In this document: positions 31,890-43,789 of the stretch, piece by piece | Numbering within the stretch: the first letter of the stretch is position 1 | How the letters are laid out: each line of letters opens with the position of its first letter | Assembly (NCBI GenBank): GCA_002105175.1 | Contig: MCGE01000015.1 | Location: 310,001-374,000, forward strand | Direction of reading: 5' to 3' | Length of the DNA stretch: 64,000 nucleotides | Origin: Absidia repens | Lineage: Eukaryota; Mucoromycota; Mucoromycetes; Mucorales; Cunninghamellaceae | Notes under the pieces: generated by a model | What the model saw: the letters and a program-made list of their open reading frames with translations, nothing else | What the model was told of the DNA's origin: nothing | The model's database searches: none | Translations under genes and position numbers: made by a program

Positions 31890-34800
31890 CTATCCTTGAG
31901 GTTTTTGTTGTGTCGTATCGTAGGCACGGATAATCTTTGTTTGATCAGTTTCATTTTGGGAGAAGGCATAACCACGGTTGCGTTTGAGTCGCTGGATTCG
32001 CCGTACCTTGTTGACAGCTTGTCGGAATCGATCCATGCGAGGTCTGTAATCTGGTAGGTTATATTTCTGAATTTCTTGGACAAAGTGATATGGAATAGGC
32101 CGGTACATTCGTTTGAGACTACAAATGATAAGAAAAAAAAAACAATTATGAGTCAACTCACTATATCCATCCCGTCAACTCCCCCTCATTGTCTGATCGC
32201 CCACTCTATCGGTCCTTTAAAAACTTACTATTTCCAAACATAGTCCCTTAGATTACAAATAAAAGGTACCAGAATGATGAATAGCCAAAAGTTGACATTG
32301 CCCCAAAGCATAGGCACCATACCATCATATTCAGGGAAAGTACCAACCGAGATGGCACGACCAATATATTGCACCACAGGAAGATAAACAAACCAAACAA
32401 CCATAGAGCCAAATATAGCAATGCCCGTGTACTTTGTCCAAACGCTGTCATTAAAAAAAAGTTGAGTGAAACCGAAATCCGAATTTTTCTATTCCAAATT
32501 CTTTTTGACTTACTCAGTGATCAGAGCGGCTTTCCAAAGAATACAGGCCAATGTAGCAGTAAACACGCCAGTTCCTACCCACCATTGACCGCCATTCAGA
32601 CCATTGGCAAACACACCGTCAATTCGGAAAGCACCAAGTCCCAGGAAGAATAAAAGCTAATTTGATTTTTTTTTTAAAAAAAAAACAAGTCAGTCAACAT
32701 GCACAACCATGATTTTCCAAGTCAGACTTACCAGCGAATGATAAACAGCATTTGCAATCCAACCCCAGAAACGTTTTTGATTGAAGAATTCGTTACTTTG
32801 TCCTAGCATATACATCTGTGGATATTTGTCTAACATTCTTGCAGATACAATTTGATCAAAGACACCAACCGCCAATGGAGGTAAGAAGGTAAAAATCACA
32901 TTGAAGCAAGACATAGTCCATGATTCATACAAAGTTGACCCCGAAAATCCATTGTAAAATGCATACTATGTACAAAAAAATAAAAAATACGTGTTATTGA
33001 CTGACATCCATACCGTTCTGCTCATTTCTAAACATTCCACACCCACCGCGCATTGCTTACCCAAAACAGAGTCAAATAGAGGGTCACATTCTTGTAAAAG
33101 TAGTAAAAGATCATTTTAGAGAGCCGTTGATAAGCCCAAGCACCATGCACCAAGAGCAATTTCTTAAGGAAGCGGAACTGAGAAATAGCAAAATCAGCAC
33201 TTCGAGCAGCTTGAAGACCTTCTACACCACTGATACCAACACCAACATGAGCAGCTTGAATCATCGATACATCATTAGCACCATCACCAATAGCCAAAAG
33301 AATAGATGTATCGTATTTCTTGACCACTTTCACCACAAGTGCCTTTTGCAAAGGAGACACACGACAGCAGACCACTGCTTTACAAAGCACAGCCAAATCG
33401 AAAAATATTTTTTCAATGTCTTTTTCCAAAGCAAATGTCAATGCACGACCATCAATCACCAAAGCCAAGGGCTAATTTCAATAAAATGACATTTTTGTGA
33501 GTATACCTGCCATACATCTCATTTACCTCGAACCCGTTTTTTTTTTTTTTTTTTTTTTTTTCTATTTACCTCCATTTCTTCGCCACGCGCCATAACATCT
33601 GTAATATCCTTGAGTTTCTTTTCCAAGAAATTCCTTGTATCCCAATGGTTGTCTTCATTGCATACAATAAGAGACATATCTTCGTTCAGCAGTTTGCAGG
33701 AGTAACCAATATTGATGGCGGTTTCTTGTCGATCACCTGTGAGCACCCAGACCTTAATACCAGCTTCTTGTAAAGTATGGATAGTATCGGGCACACCATC
33801 TTGTAAACGATCTTCAATTGCAGTAGCACCCAATAAAAACAAGTCTTTTTCAATCATTTCAGCCGCTCGATCCAGCTCATCCGCACGGTTCACAAGTGTC
33901 GTTGCCGCCTTTTCATAAATTTGAGACCATCTCGCATATTCTTCTTCAGGGATTTCCCGCATAGCAATACACAATGTTCGTAGCCCTTCGTTGGCATAAT
34001 CTTCCAAATGAATCAAGGTGGTTTCCACGTAGGGATTGTTTTCAGCGAGACGTTCCAAAATGACAGTATCAGCGCCTTTGCAGTAGAGTTTGATCTTGCC
34101 GTCGGGTCCTCGAATAATTGCTGACATCCGTTTTCGGGTCGAGTTGAATTCACAAATGTTCAATACTTGGCATTCCATGTCTCGTCCAAGGGCTGATGTT
34201 GTTACAGAATTGGGTCGTCGAGTCTATATCATATAATAAAACCATCGGTCATTAGCGATCATCATATTCTCAGTTTTTAACAAAATCAAAAAGAGATATC
34301 TTACATGGAACACATAATTCAATTCACTAGCACCCTTGACAAGAGCACCTTCATCAGGAGAAGAAGCTTGATAAACAATTTCAGCAGAGCCTTCAGGTTT
34401 TTCAGGGATAACAGTATGACAGGTGGATAACAAGGTAAGGAATTCGTTGATCACATTAGCAGTGGCGTGAGATTTGAGGTGTTCTTGTAATTGAGTAAAT
34501 GTGTATTGGAGGGAAGGATCATCATCACCTTCACGAGCTTGCTTGTCCGATTCCACTTTGTCACCATACGAGAGACCTGCAATAGAGCATTGACGGAATT
34601 GCATTTCGTTACATGTCAGTGTGCCAGTCTTGTCTGAAAACACAAATTTAACCTAGCATTGACGAAAGTAGTAATATATTTAATATCATAGGTTCCCCAC
34701 AATTCTTTTTTCTTTGCTATATATCCTACCTGCCCAAGTTCTTCAATGAGACTACTACTTCTCGCCACAGCAGGTGTATCTGTAGGTTCATAATACATAT

Positions 34801-37074
34801 CCAAATCTGATTCAATAAGATAAGACAAAACAAACTTCACGATTTCCATGGTCACCATTAAACTATAAAAGTCACAATAACAAAATGGTAAGAAATATGA
34901 TGCAGACTGTTGTTGATTTTGATCACTAACCTGATTGGGATAAAACTGTTAAATAGAATCAAAAATGTCAAAATGTCATAGCCAAATTCTTGTCCTTTGC
35001 TTTGTTGATGAAGGGGGAGGTAAGCCAGTTCTTCGCCACGCGTTGACTAGATGTGATTGATAAAAATAAACATATGAGTAAGCTATTTATCATTGCCCTT
35101 TTCAATTATCTCATTTTCGGCACTTACTGTAAAAAGCATACCACCGATGGCACCACCAATACTCATTAGAACAAGGATGGTAAACAAGTAAAGAATGTTG
35201 CGGTTGGTAATATGAGTCACGTTGGAAACCTTGGAGGGCTTTTTGCTACAAGGAAGAAGAGGCGTTAGTTTTATTTCCTGGGATCTGATGTGATTTCATC
35301 TGCATTTACCTAGAGTTCAACATAAGTTTTGTTTCATGACCGGTAAAAACCACCACACCATAAATCCAGTCTGTATTGCGCAGTTGAGCGCCCCGAAGTA
35401 AGATTTGGGTAGGATCCAAAGCAAAATCTCTCGTTTTACCCACTTCATCGGCCACTGAAGTAGACAGCACACCGTCATAATTGTAAAGGCGATTGTTGGG
35501 TTGTTCAGACTTGATAATACCTCTGAATTGGGTTGCTTCCATTGGGTTCAACAAATGGGCCGTTTGAGGTAACGCTTGCTTAATTTTTAAATTGACTTCA
35601 CTATAACATACCACGGAAAATGAAAACCAAAGGTTAGCTACTAATCTATGTTGTTTTCTAATGGTCATTACCCGTCCAAATTGCTTGTTTCAATGTAGCA
35701 TAAGCCTTCTGGTTCCGAACTGCTGATAAGGACCAAATCCGCCGGGAAGTTTTCACCACCTTCAACACGTAGCATATCGCCCACACGCACATCCCGCCAT
35801 GCTTTTTCGACAAATTGGCCTCCATTCAATACTTTACATCTTTTTGCGTTCAGTTCAGCATCAGACCGATGGACGCCCTATTAAAAACAAGACCGGATAA
35901 TGAGTTTTCTAATATTCCCCCCTTTGTACCTTTTCGATTCCTCTCCTTACCAAATCTTCAGCGAATTCCTTGACAGCTGTGATAAATAAGACAATACACA
36001 ATGGCACCAAAGTAGTCCATCTTGAGGTGGGTGAAACACCAGGGATTTGCTATAAATATACAAAAATCAATATCTACATATATATGACCTCCCCAAATTC
36101 CATATACATCCCCTCCCCACCTTCAACGACATCCATCGTAGTTATCATCCCCACTTACCTGAATACCAGAAACAAACAAGAAGAAAACGTTGGCATATTT
36201 CGAGAACTCTTCATATAAAAACTTGGGTACAAAAGTGATTGTTGTGTATTTCGCGGTAAACACCTTGTTATTCAAAAAGCGTTGTTGTTCATTGAGTTCC
36301 GTATTATTCACATGAATAATTCGTTCACCACCCGCACCCACAGTACCAGAAGCAGCAGGTGCCTTGTTCAACATGCCTTGTATCGATTCCTTTGCTGAAG
36401 CCAAGAAGGATTTACTGGACCGACGACCTTGACGAGAGCTTGTATGAGGAAGGGCTGGGGGAGGAGGACGAGCGCCGGCATCACTAATGGGAGTAGGAGC
36501 AGATGGGGAGTTTGTGTGGCCAGCAATCGCCGCTTGATGGCTAAGTAACTGTAAGTCATCTTCGTCATCAAATGGAGTTGTATCATCGTAGAGTGAAGCG
36601 CCTATATAAAAGGGAGGAAAATAAATGGGTTGAGTTACTTTTGGTCATGACCACACTACACCACCGTAGATGTATTTTCTTACCATCAGACGCAAAAGTA
36701 TCCGTTCTTTTAAGCTGATGACCACCTTGTAAATGAGCTGGAGCAGCGGCGGAGAGTGGAGGGTTCCTCGGTTGAGTAGGCGCCGGTGCTGGGTAAGATG
36801 ATGATGGTGTTGGTTGTGGAGGTGGACTATTGGTGTGAATGTTGTGAGCAGTGGAAGCGCCTTGTTGTAAATCGATCAGATCAGAGCCGTAGTCAGAGGG
36901 AGAATATTGCTGTTGATTTCTATGTGTCATTTGCTGAGAAGACAAATCATACTGTTGGTGTCCATTCGTGGCATTGGAGCTTTGATGTTGCTGTTGTTGT
37001 TGTGAAGGTTGACGAGCATCTTGCCAAGGCTCTGACAAGTCTTGAAGATCGTCAAATGGATTATTGGAAGCCAC
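31890..37074 (-). CDS. P4-type phospholipid flippase, Drs2-like
   Basis: Fifteen exons: 37074-36684, 36601-36159, 36049-35951, 35877-35672, 35600-35310, 35245-35128, 35046-34931, 34862-34730, 34652-34305, 34223-33570, 33471-33061, 32965-32732, 32656-32514, 32444-32229 and 32118-31890, all in phase, about 1343 residues. After a disordered NPFDD-containing N-terminus come [20 protein letters not shown], the PISL membrane motif, phosphorylation loop SDKTGTLT, nucleotide-site KGADTVI, hinge GDGANDV and ten membrane spans. Drs2-type proteins flip PS/PE in Golgi and endosomes with a Cdc50 partner and drive vesicle budding. Oddities: the actuator loop reads DGEVNLK instead of DGETNLK, and the first in-frame codon of the NPFDDL exon is GTG, with no ATG in reach. 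The C-terminus ([20 protein letters not shown] followed by YAF) resembles Drs2 regulatory tails. Confidence 0.93.
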
Positions 37075-38394
37075 TTTGAAAAAGTACTATTTGGAGGGTA
37101 AAGGGAAGTGTTGTTGTCTTTTGCTTTTTTGTAAGAAAAGGAAAAGATGGATTTCGAATTATATAGAATGATAAAGAAAGAAAAAAAATAAAGAAAACAG
37201 AAAAGGGTTCTTTTTTTTTTTTTTTTTTTTTTTTATCTGAAGAAGCCCATTTTCACCCAAAACTCCGAAGTCGAGGTTCCGCTGATGCCGCTGAAGCCCT
37301 TCTGAGCAAAGTCTTGGCTACTTTCCTTTTACTGAATATATGTTGCAGTTTTTGGTTTTATATGATGAAACTATCAATTTGTATATGATTCACCTATACC
37401 TATCGGGAGACCCGATACAGACAATAACAATCTCAAGAGATACCAATGAAGCATATGAAAATTAAGCTTTTGGCGGAGCTGTGAACAGAAAAAAAAAAGT
37501 TGAGCGTGAATGCAGACCGGCAGAACTTTAGGGATATGTCCTAACGACACTTCCCCATACAAACAAGTATTTGTGATACATTGTGAGTCTAAACAATCAA
37601 TACATGTTTAGTGAATTAAACACCCACTTTTCCATCCAATGTCGGAAATTTTTTATCGTTTTTTGCACTCTGGCTCCTTAAAAAGATATTTGGTCCCCTG
37701 ACAGAAAAGTTGTTATTGGAGACACATTTTTCATATTTTGGACTGAGGCTGTCTAGGTCTCCACAGAATGACGTTCGTCTGAACGTATTCCAACTCCGTA
37801 AATCTACTATATTTTTTTGTGAATGCCCCTCAAACCCTAGCCCAAGATTAAAAAAATAATTATGAGCCTCACTCGGCCCAACCTTCACTCTGTTCCAATC
37901 CTATACTAGCACTCATATACGAACTTTGTATACCCTGAGATAAATGTGCCAATAAGACCGACTGCCGAAAAATCTTTGTAGCCTATGAACACCACTTGCC
38001 ATTTTTATAGTATCATCAGCATACGTTATTTTAAAGATTATCTGACGCAACAGAAAATAAAAATTCTATGGAAATTATTATGCGCTCACAAAATTCTGAT
38101 AAGTCCACCGCCTTTCTTCCCAGACTCATGGCCAAATTTACAGAATACAAAGGTGCAACGAGTTTTAAACCCCGCTAAAAAGGATTGTGGGTAAGACCCG
38201 GAACACTCCCAAGTTAAAAAAAAAAAAAAAAACAGAGTTTACAGGGTCAAAACGCTGAAACGCAGGTTCTGATGAGATAAGGATTACACGTTTTTCTCTG
38301 GAATTTTACATTTTAGTGTGCAAACCCTTGTGGGGTACACCTATCATCCTCAAAGTACGAGGGAGAAAGCTGGAGAATGTACATATCTGTTTCT

Positions 38395-38970
38395 GAATTT
38401 TATTGGGGAAACGAAGTGGTGATATTGGGGGAAAGGGCTAAAAAGCAAATGTTTGATAGGACAAGCGCAAAACAGCTGCAATGGCGACTTTTATCACTAT
38501 ACTATAGGTTAGTGGATGGTTAATAAAAAGAATACATTTTATTGAAACAGAAATAAAAGATACTAAAACTAATGAAAAGGTTCATTCCAACAGGGAATTT
38601 AACAGAAGGTTCTGCTGGAGGTACTATGAGGGAGACTATTTTGAGGTTTGAAGAAAGTCAATACTATTCTAAAGGAAAGGCTGCACAATAGGGCTTATAT
38701 ATTGTGCAAGGCATGTCAAAGACCAAGGGCAGTTCTTTCTTTTTTTTTTTTTTTTTTTTTTTGGCTGGAAAAAGACCACCCGGTGGAAATCGCACCCAGA
38801 CGAGCTGGACCGACTCTTAGAAAGACTCTAAGAAGTGTGGTTTATTCCACTAAAACCATGAATGATGAAGAAAAAATAAAGGGAAAAAAAATAATCAAGA
38901 AAGAGAGCCGAAGATATAAAAATGGCGGGAGAGAGAAAAAAAAAATTCACGTGGGCGGCATTTAAAATAT
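38395..38970 (-). repeat. Dispersed repeat family, copy E (core replaced)
   Basis: Minus-strand reading: box ATTTTAAATGCCGCCCACGT near 38970-38948, CT-rich leader, and the 3' module with TAGTCTCCCTCATAGTACCT and AATAAAATG near 38533. The conserved core and first AATAAA are missing. In their place is a 60-70 bp GC-richer segment followed by about 22 A. Confidence 0.65.
38738..38830 (-). mobile_element. Possible tRNA-derived SINE-like insertion
   Basis: On the minus strand GAGTCGGTCCAGCTCGTCTG, then GGTGCGATTTCCACC (T-arm/B-box-like), then GGTCTTTTTCCAGCC runs directly into about 22 A. A short tRNA-like GC-rich body with a poly(A) tail is what a SINE looks like. The A box is not convincing, and no target duplication was recognised. 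Confidence 0.35.
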
Positions 38971-39398
38971 TATGTAAACACTGAGACCCAACTAAATTAT
39001 ATGATGCCAGTATCAAGTTGTAGACCGCCATTCATTCAATAGCGAAAATTATTTGTCATCCAAACACACAATTCACATTGCTTATTTGCTTCCACATTTG
39101 CTCTATATATAGTGCTGATCCCTCCATATCAATAGGGAGCTATTTATCCCTTGCCTCACCAACGAAAAAAAAAAATATGCTATAGACATCTCTATCCCAC
39201 ACAATCTTCAAAGATATGATATTGGATTATCAAAAAAAAAATCGTGTTTATTGTGTATATATAGATGAGTAGATATGAGAGCCGTATATTCAATAACAAA
39301 GATAAAATAGATGTAAATATCCTACTAAATGTACTAAATGAAAAAACATGAAAAATCAAAGATACAAGGACGAGGAGGAAGTAATAAACTAAAGGCTG

Positions 39399-42300
39399 TT
39401 AGTGTTGAGATTGCTTGAGTGAGAGCATCATTTCATCCAATTGTTCTTCCACCGATAAACCAGCTTGTGTTGTAATAACGTCATCGTCGTCCATAGGATT
39501 GCATTGTTGCTTGATGCCAGATCCATTTTCTTGGTAGGTGTCTCTCCTTCGTGGCGAGCGCTTGGGAATAGGAGGAGGAGGAAGCGAAGATGTCTTTTTA
39601 GCGCCATTGTCGCTACTACTACTACCACGACTGCTACTGCTACTACGATCACCACCACCATCACCGATACGTAATTGTCCAGATGACGACGAAGAAGAAG
39701 CGTTCGACAGTCTTGTGGTAAAATGGTCCAAGCTATCCGGTTCCAACCCCATCAATGCCAAGACACTCTTTTCAATTTGGTCGTGTTCCTTTTCCGCATC
39801 TTCTTCTTCTTGCTGTTGTCTTTGTAGTTGCAGTTGTTGTAATTCCATTTGATGTTGATGTTCCATCATACTGTCTTCCAACGCTTTGGAGGCGAAAAAG
39901 CTTTTGCGGTTGCCTTGTTTCTTGACAATACCCCATACTACAGATCCATCGCTCATCTCGCGAAGTTCCAGCCCTTCGAGTCTTGCGTCCATGTTGTTTG
40001 ATCGGTAATAATCATAAAGGTCATCCTTGCCGTCTTTCGGTCCATCTTCGTTGTTGTTGGTAGACTCGGTGACATTGAATTCACTGACACTTTCCAAGCG
40101 CCATTTTTTGTGATCGGCCATAGTAGTAGCATGTTGATGGTGGTGCTGAGACTGGTCTAATTCTGATGAAGGTTCTTCCACCAGTCTTTTACGTCGGGAA
40201 GTTTGTCGTGTCAGCTTGGTGGCGGTGGCGTACTCGACGGTCGGTGACGAAGCGTCCTCCATGGTGGTATCCTTTGAGATTCGTGCCTGTAACCGTTGAT
40301 CTTTTTCATCATCGTCATTCCAATGCTTGTTGGTTTTCGGTGCTGGAATCGGAGGTAGATGGCCATCTTTCATAAAGTCAAGAGCATCGGGTTGGACATA
40401 AATGATCGTACGACGTACCACTTTGTTGCGTTCCTTAGCGGCGGCTGTGTTCACATCTTGGTCGCTGATATCGTTGAGGGGTAGTTGTTGTGCTGTCCTT
40501 TTGATGGATGAGGAGGTGCGTCGAGATCTTGCCTTGGCCAGCAAATTGGTCAAAGTCGTACACCGCCTTTGGTGGAGGTCGCCGTATGGGTCACTTGTAC
40601 TGTACTGTCATCCATCCCGTCCGTCACATCCACGCCCTGACCCAAAGCAGATGCTGATGCTGTCTTCGATTTCTTGTTAGCGGGTTTCTTTTTGCTGGAA
40701 ACGTCGTGTTGAATCACTGCTTTAGCTGCCCGAGACATGGTGCTATTATCGGTCAAAGACGATACGACCTGATCCGTTTGTTGTTGTTGTTGTTGTTGTT
40801 GCTGTTGATGTTGTGTTCGTTGACCTACTGTACTGAGATTCCGCATTAAACCACGTATAGCACCTTCACCGGCTGCGCGTGAGGATCGACTTGCTTGACG
40901 TAGACTGCCGAATAGTCGTGATTTTGGTTTCTTGCTGTTGTCTACAAATGCTGGTGTTGTCGAAGGCTGTACGGATGATGAGACTGATACAGTTGCTGGT
41001 ACTTTTGTTGTCGTGGTAGAAGTGGCGATAGCTGGTTTTGTTGCAGATGCTTTAGTCAACTTCCATGAATCCTTTGACTGAGGTGCGTCGCGAAGAGAAT
41101 CCAAACTGATTGACTGACGAAGGTGAGTAGCGGTTGGCGATAATGGCGAAAGTGGCAAGGCGACCTTTGGTTGGTCCTGATTTTTGAGCTGCTTGCGATT
41201 GGCTCTCCATGATGATTTTTTCTTGACGGTAAAAGATGTAGGGGCAGGTCCTAGAGTAACAGTAGTTGCGACAGGATGCGATAGTTTGTGATCTTTTGCA
41301 GTGACGGAGGTGGATGTTGACGATGAAGACAATGATGCTGACAAAGAAAAAGGCGACGATGTTTCCGAAGGTGGGGTGGGTGCTCGTCGAGGTGAAATGA
41401 AGGAGGAAGGATCCGAAAGAGAAGGAGATAAAGGAGCCATTTCAACAAAAGTTGCATCTAAAACACATGGTACAAAAAAAAAAAAAAAGGAGTTGGTCAT
41501 TTTCGTTTTATTTTTCCCCTGTTTCACCATCCATTAAAAATAAAATAAAAAATACACTTACTTTTCGATCTAATTGAAGGGTGCTGATCATTTAGCTTCT
41601 GTAACAACAAGGAAGGTTTTTTAGGAGAGTCAGATGAGATGGAACCATAAGGGATTGGGCCAGCCAAGTCAGACGAAGGTTCGATCACCATTGCTTTGAA
41701 GCCACCAATTGTTGTAGAAGTATCTATTTCCATTTCAGTTTCTTTTTCAGCTGGTGATAGCGGTGTTGTCAAAGGAGCAGGTTGTGACAGAGATGCAGGC
41801 ACAGGGGGTAAAGCAGGAACAGGGGGTGGCGACGATAAGGAACCCACAGCACCTTGTGTTACTTTTCTTGCCAATAGTCTATCTAATTCTTGTTCATCTT
41901 CTTCAGTAAGGATCATCCGGCTTTGCCGTGTTTGTAAAACGGAAAGACGATTGGCATGGAGTTGACGCGCAAACGATTGTAAATCAAAACGTGACATGAC
42001 TTTTTGCGAGCGGCGTCTGCGGCTATATCGCTTGGATTTGGGTCGATTTGTGCTCGGCGTGGTGGTGCTGTCTGTATTGGTTGCAAAGTCTTTAAAAAAG
42101 TAGTCTTCGTCAGGTTCAGAGTAGTCGCCATTAATGTATTCGTCATAAGCGTAGTCAGTATAGTCGTTATAGTCACCGTCACCGTCTTCTTCATCCTCGT
42201 CCTCGTCGTCTTTGGTGTCCTTTCCTTGATTTGATTCCAGACCAGGTGTAGAAGGGGGTGTTGAAGAAATACGAGGAGAGTCCTATAACAAAGACAATCA

Positions 42301-42475
42301 GTTTGTTAGTATATTTTGAGTATGCATAGAAAAACGGAATGCTTACCATTGCCGTTGAAGAATGTTGATCTATGGAATGAAACTGAGCATGGCTATCAAC
42401 CTTGTCCAGCAAAGAAGTATTTAAGTCATGGGTTAACAGATCCAAAGAGCAAGTAGCAGAGCGAGCTTCCACCAT
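39399..42475 (-). CDS. Large low-complexity hypothetical protein
   Basis: Four exons, 42475-42347, 42282-41562, 41457-40601 and 40532-39399, give about 946 residues. The product is Ser/Thr/Gln/Asp-rich: an acidic block (DDEDEDEEDGDGDYNDYTDY), MSRFDLQSFARQLHANRLSV, a basic KPKSRLFGSLRQASRSSRAA segment, a Q11 run, and later RRTIIYVQPDALDFMKDGHL and a coiled QQLQLQRQQQEEEDAEKEHD stretch. I recognise no catalytic domain. The last intron is inferred: the frame shifts by one near 40550, and a 68-nt GTACAA...CCAAG intron (40600-40533) restores it; a GTGACC donor six bases on is equally in phase. Start MVEARSATCSLDL at 42475. It is divergent from the MIT-domain gene; a scaffold role is possible but not shown. 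Confidence 0.7.
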
Positions 42476-43385
42476 TGTTCAAAACGTGAATGAAAGAATT
42501 GAAAAATAAAAAATAAAAAAAAAGAGAAAGAAAGGGAAGGAAGTACAAATAAAAAAAATAAAAAAAAGGCGAACTAACGAGGTAGGTTACACCGTTAATT
42601 AGGACAACCATCTGCTCTTATTATTGTTAAGAATTTGAGCCAATAAGAATCAGGTTTCTCCTTCCAGATCCAGGCTCATTGGTTAAATGTCTCGCCCCTT
42701 TTTTTCATACATGTAAACCTACATCCAATTGAAAAAAAATAAAAATAAAGTTTCGGTTTATAGAATGACCATGGGTCGTTGAAAAGAAATTGTTGTTTGG
42801 TATTACTATTTTTTAAAGAGATCCTTCGAAAGTGCGTATGTGCTTTCTTTTCTGATTTGGTTATCGGCAATGTTCAACAGGTGTAACTATGTGAACGGCA
42901 AAGGACCCGTCAAAAACAAAAAAAAAATGATGCTACTGCTGAGCTTGAACTGACCAAAGAGAACATTGCCAGTAAAAACTAGACAAGATTGATCCAATGA
43001 TGTCTGTGCGCTTATTATAATATAATTTATGTTCTCCGCTTCTCCTTTTTTTCCTTGTGATGGAGATCATGTGGGAGGAATGATATTCCAACCAAAACAA
43101 GTTTTTTTTTCTTAGAAAAAAAAGTCGCTGTTTTTAAAAATAGTACGTCGCTATTTAACAAATTCAATGTTGTTGTCATCGAAAAAGAAATTCCGTTAGA
43201 AAATATCGCGATGCTACCAGGTTTTTTCAATCATTGTGTGGTTACTGAAAAATAATTTGAGCATCCGAAAAATTCTAGCAGGTGCCTCAAAAATATGTAA
43301 ATATCGTCTTAATTTTCAGTTTCCATCGTCCATAAAAAATTGCACTTCGTCTCAATTGAAACTTAAAACAGTTTAGTATGAGCGA

Positions 43386-43416
<31 letters not shown>

Positions 43417-43789
43417 CGAAAGGTGCGACATCTATCTCTGGAATAACTGTATGAAAGAAAGGTGTAAAGCCGTTACCAACTTTACTGGATTGATGACAAT
43501 GAACTCTCCGGAACAGGACCCAATCCGTTTTCTATTTCTGGCACGTGGCTGACTTGACAATTTTTCATCTTATAACATTGGTACTATATATACTTGCACT
43601 GTTAGGCTGATTCCTTGTCATCGGCTGCTTCCATGACGTCCAGTGAAAATAGGGAGGCGGTATTTGAATTTGGATGTAATTTTTCACATGTCTTCGCTTA
43701 ATTGATAAAAATAAAAGCACTTTTTCTTGAAAATCCCGCTCTTTTCTTTTTTTTTTTCTTTTTTTCTTTTCTTTCTTTAAATTACCAGA
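42476..43789. promoter_or_regulatory. Divergent promoter region (1.3 kb)
   Basis: It lies between the start codons of the low-complexity gene and the MIT-domain gene. It has AT-rich sequence, a T-run of about 26 (43389-43414) and a pyrimidine-rich leader just before 43790. Open frames here are short and lack ATG context. No gene is supported. Confidence 0.5.

Larger units (their letters stand above)
37075..39398. other. Intergenic with repeat E
   Basis: It contains the flippase upstream region with a T-run (about 37211-37234), AT-rich sequence with no convincing ORF (37616-37888 reads open but starts at GTG), repeat copy E (about 38395-38970), and the 3' flank of the 39399 gene. Confidence 0.5.

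Noticed and set aside
37616..37888. 90-codon minus-strand open frame (VGPSEAHNYFFNLGLGFEGH...)
   Set aside because: It starts at GTG, has no recognisable domain, splice partner or promoter. It could be a transposon relic, but nothing supports that directly.
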